Source: JBATBW01 sp049662565 (GTDB lineage: Bacteria; Bacillota_I; Bacilli_A; Erysipelotrichales; Erysipelotrichaceae). From it: a stretch of 5,358 bases of DNA. Under the pieces are notes generated by a model. It had not been told where the DNA came from, did no database searches, and was given only the letters and a program-made list of their open reading frames with translations. This document shows, piece after piece, positions 5,246-5,358 of this stretch; the first letter of the stretch is position 1, and every line of letters begins with the position of its first letter. A program made the position numbers and the translations under genes. The DNA lies in the NCBI GenBank assembly GCA_049662565.1, contig JBATBW010000099.1, positions 1-5,358 on the forward strand, read 5' to 3'.

Positions 5246-5358
5246 ATGCAAAAAAATATCAAATATTTGTTTATTGGACGTAGTGGTAGTGGTAAAGATT
5301 ATGTTGCCAGCAAGTTAAAAGATTGGGGTTATAAACAACTAATTACGCACACTACTAG
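5246..5358 (+). CDS. P-loop nucleotide kinase, probably guanylate-kinase-like, 3'-partial
   Basis: The first 37 codons are visible before the right edge. After a hydrophobic strand (KYLFI) comes a Walker A loop GRSGSGKD (residues 11-18), then the sequence continues to LITHTT at the edge. A P-loop followed about 20 residues later by a 'THTT' strand resembles guanylate kinases, where a TTR-type motif takes part in GMP binding. The residue after the P-loop lysine is Asp rather than the usual Ser or Thr, a form also seen in some deoxynucleotide and phage-type kinases. The start is supported by GAGGT at 5235-5239, 6 nt before the ATG. It lies beyond a terminator and is probably unrelated to the operon before it. 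Other P-loop kinases, such as dephospho-CoA kinase-like proteins, cannot be excluded from this fragment. Confidence 0.7.
   Translation, partial: MQKNIKYLFIGRSGSGKDYVASKLKDWGYKQLITHTT

Overview
This window looks like chromosome from an AT-rich Bacillota-type bacterium (Bacilli or Erysipelotrichia-like, perhaps Mollicutes-related). The reasons are the very low GC content, the strong purine-rich Shine-Dalgarno (SD) sites, the TATAAT promoters, and the short hairpins with T-runs. TGG encodes Trp and no in-frame TGA is read through, so the standard genetic code applies. All six stop codons seen are TAA. Every gene lies on the + strand.

Positions 1-2820 hold the end of an ABC-transport operon. It contains the C-terminal part of an FtsX/MacB-type permease, running in from the left edge, and then, 14 bp later, a complete ATPase-permease fusion with MacB-like architecture. 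A short intrinsic terminator closes this operon at about 2819-2842. Positions 2843-3566 hold a separately promoted MgtC/SapB-family membrane protein.

Positions 3572-5207 form a compact three-gene operon: an ArsR-family thiol metal/metalloid sensor, a predicted permease of the ArsP_1/DUF318 family carrying a TPFCSCS motif, and a small thioredoxin-fold protein with a CAKC active site. The sensor and permease genes overlap, and the third gene follows after 11 bp. The operon promoter has a TAGACA -35 box, a 17-nt spacer and a TATAAT -10 box, and it sits between two nearly identical palindromes, ATAGAYNNNNATCTAT. The first overlaps the -35 box and the second begins at the base after the -10 box, which is a textbook repression layout. 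The terminator hairpin has the stop codon of the last gene in its loop region. The simplest model is an inducible thiol-reactive metalloid or metal efflux system (possibly organoarsenical) with a dedicated redox partner. The substrate cannot be read from sequence.

From about 5221 a new transcription unit begins with a P-loop nucleotide kinase, probably guanylate-kinase-like, cut off by the right edge.

No tRNA, rRNA, CRISPR array, insertion sequence or phage feature was seen. The most notable material is the operator/promoter arrangement and the sensor-permease-thioredoxin trio.
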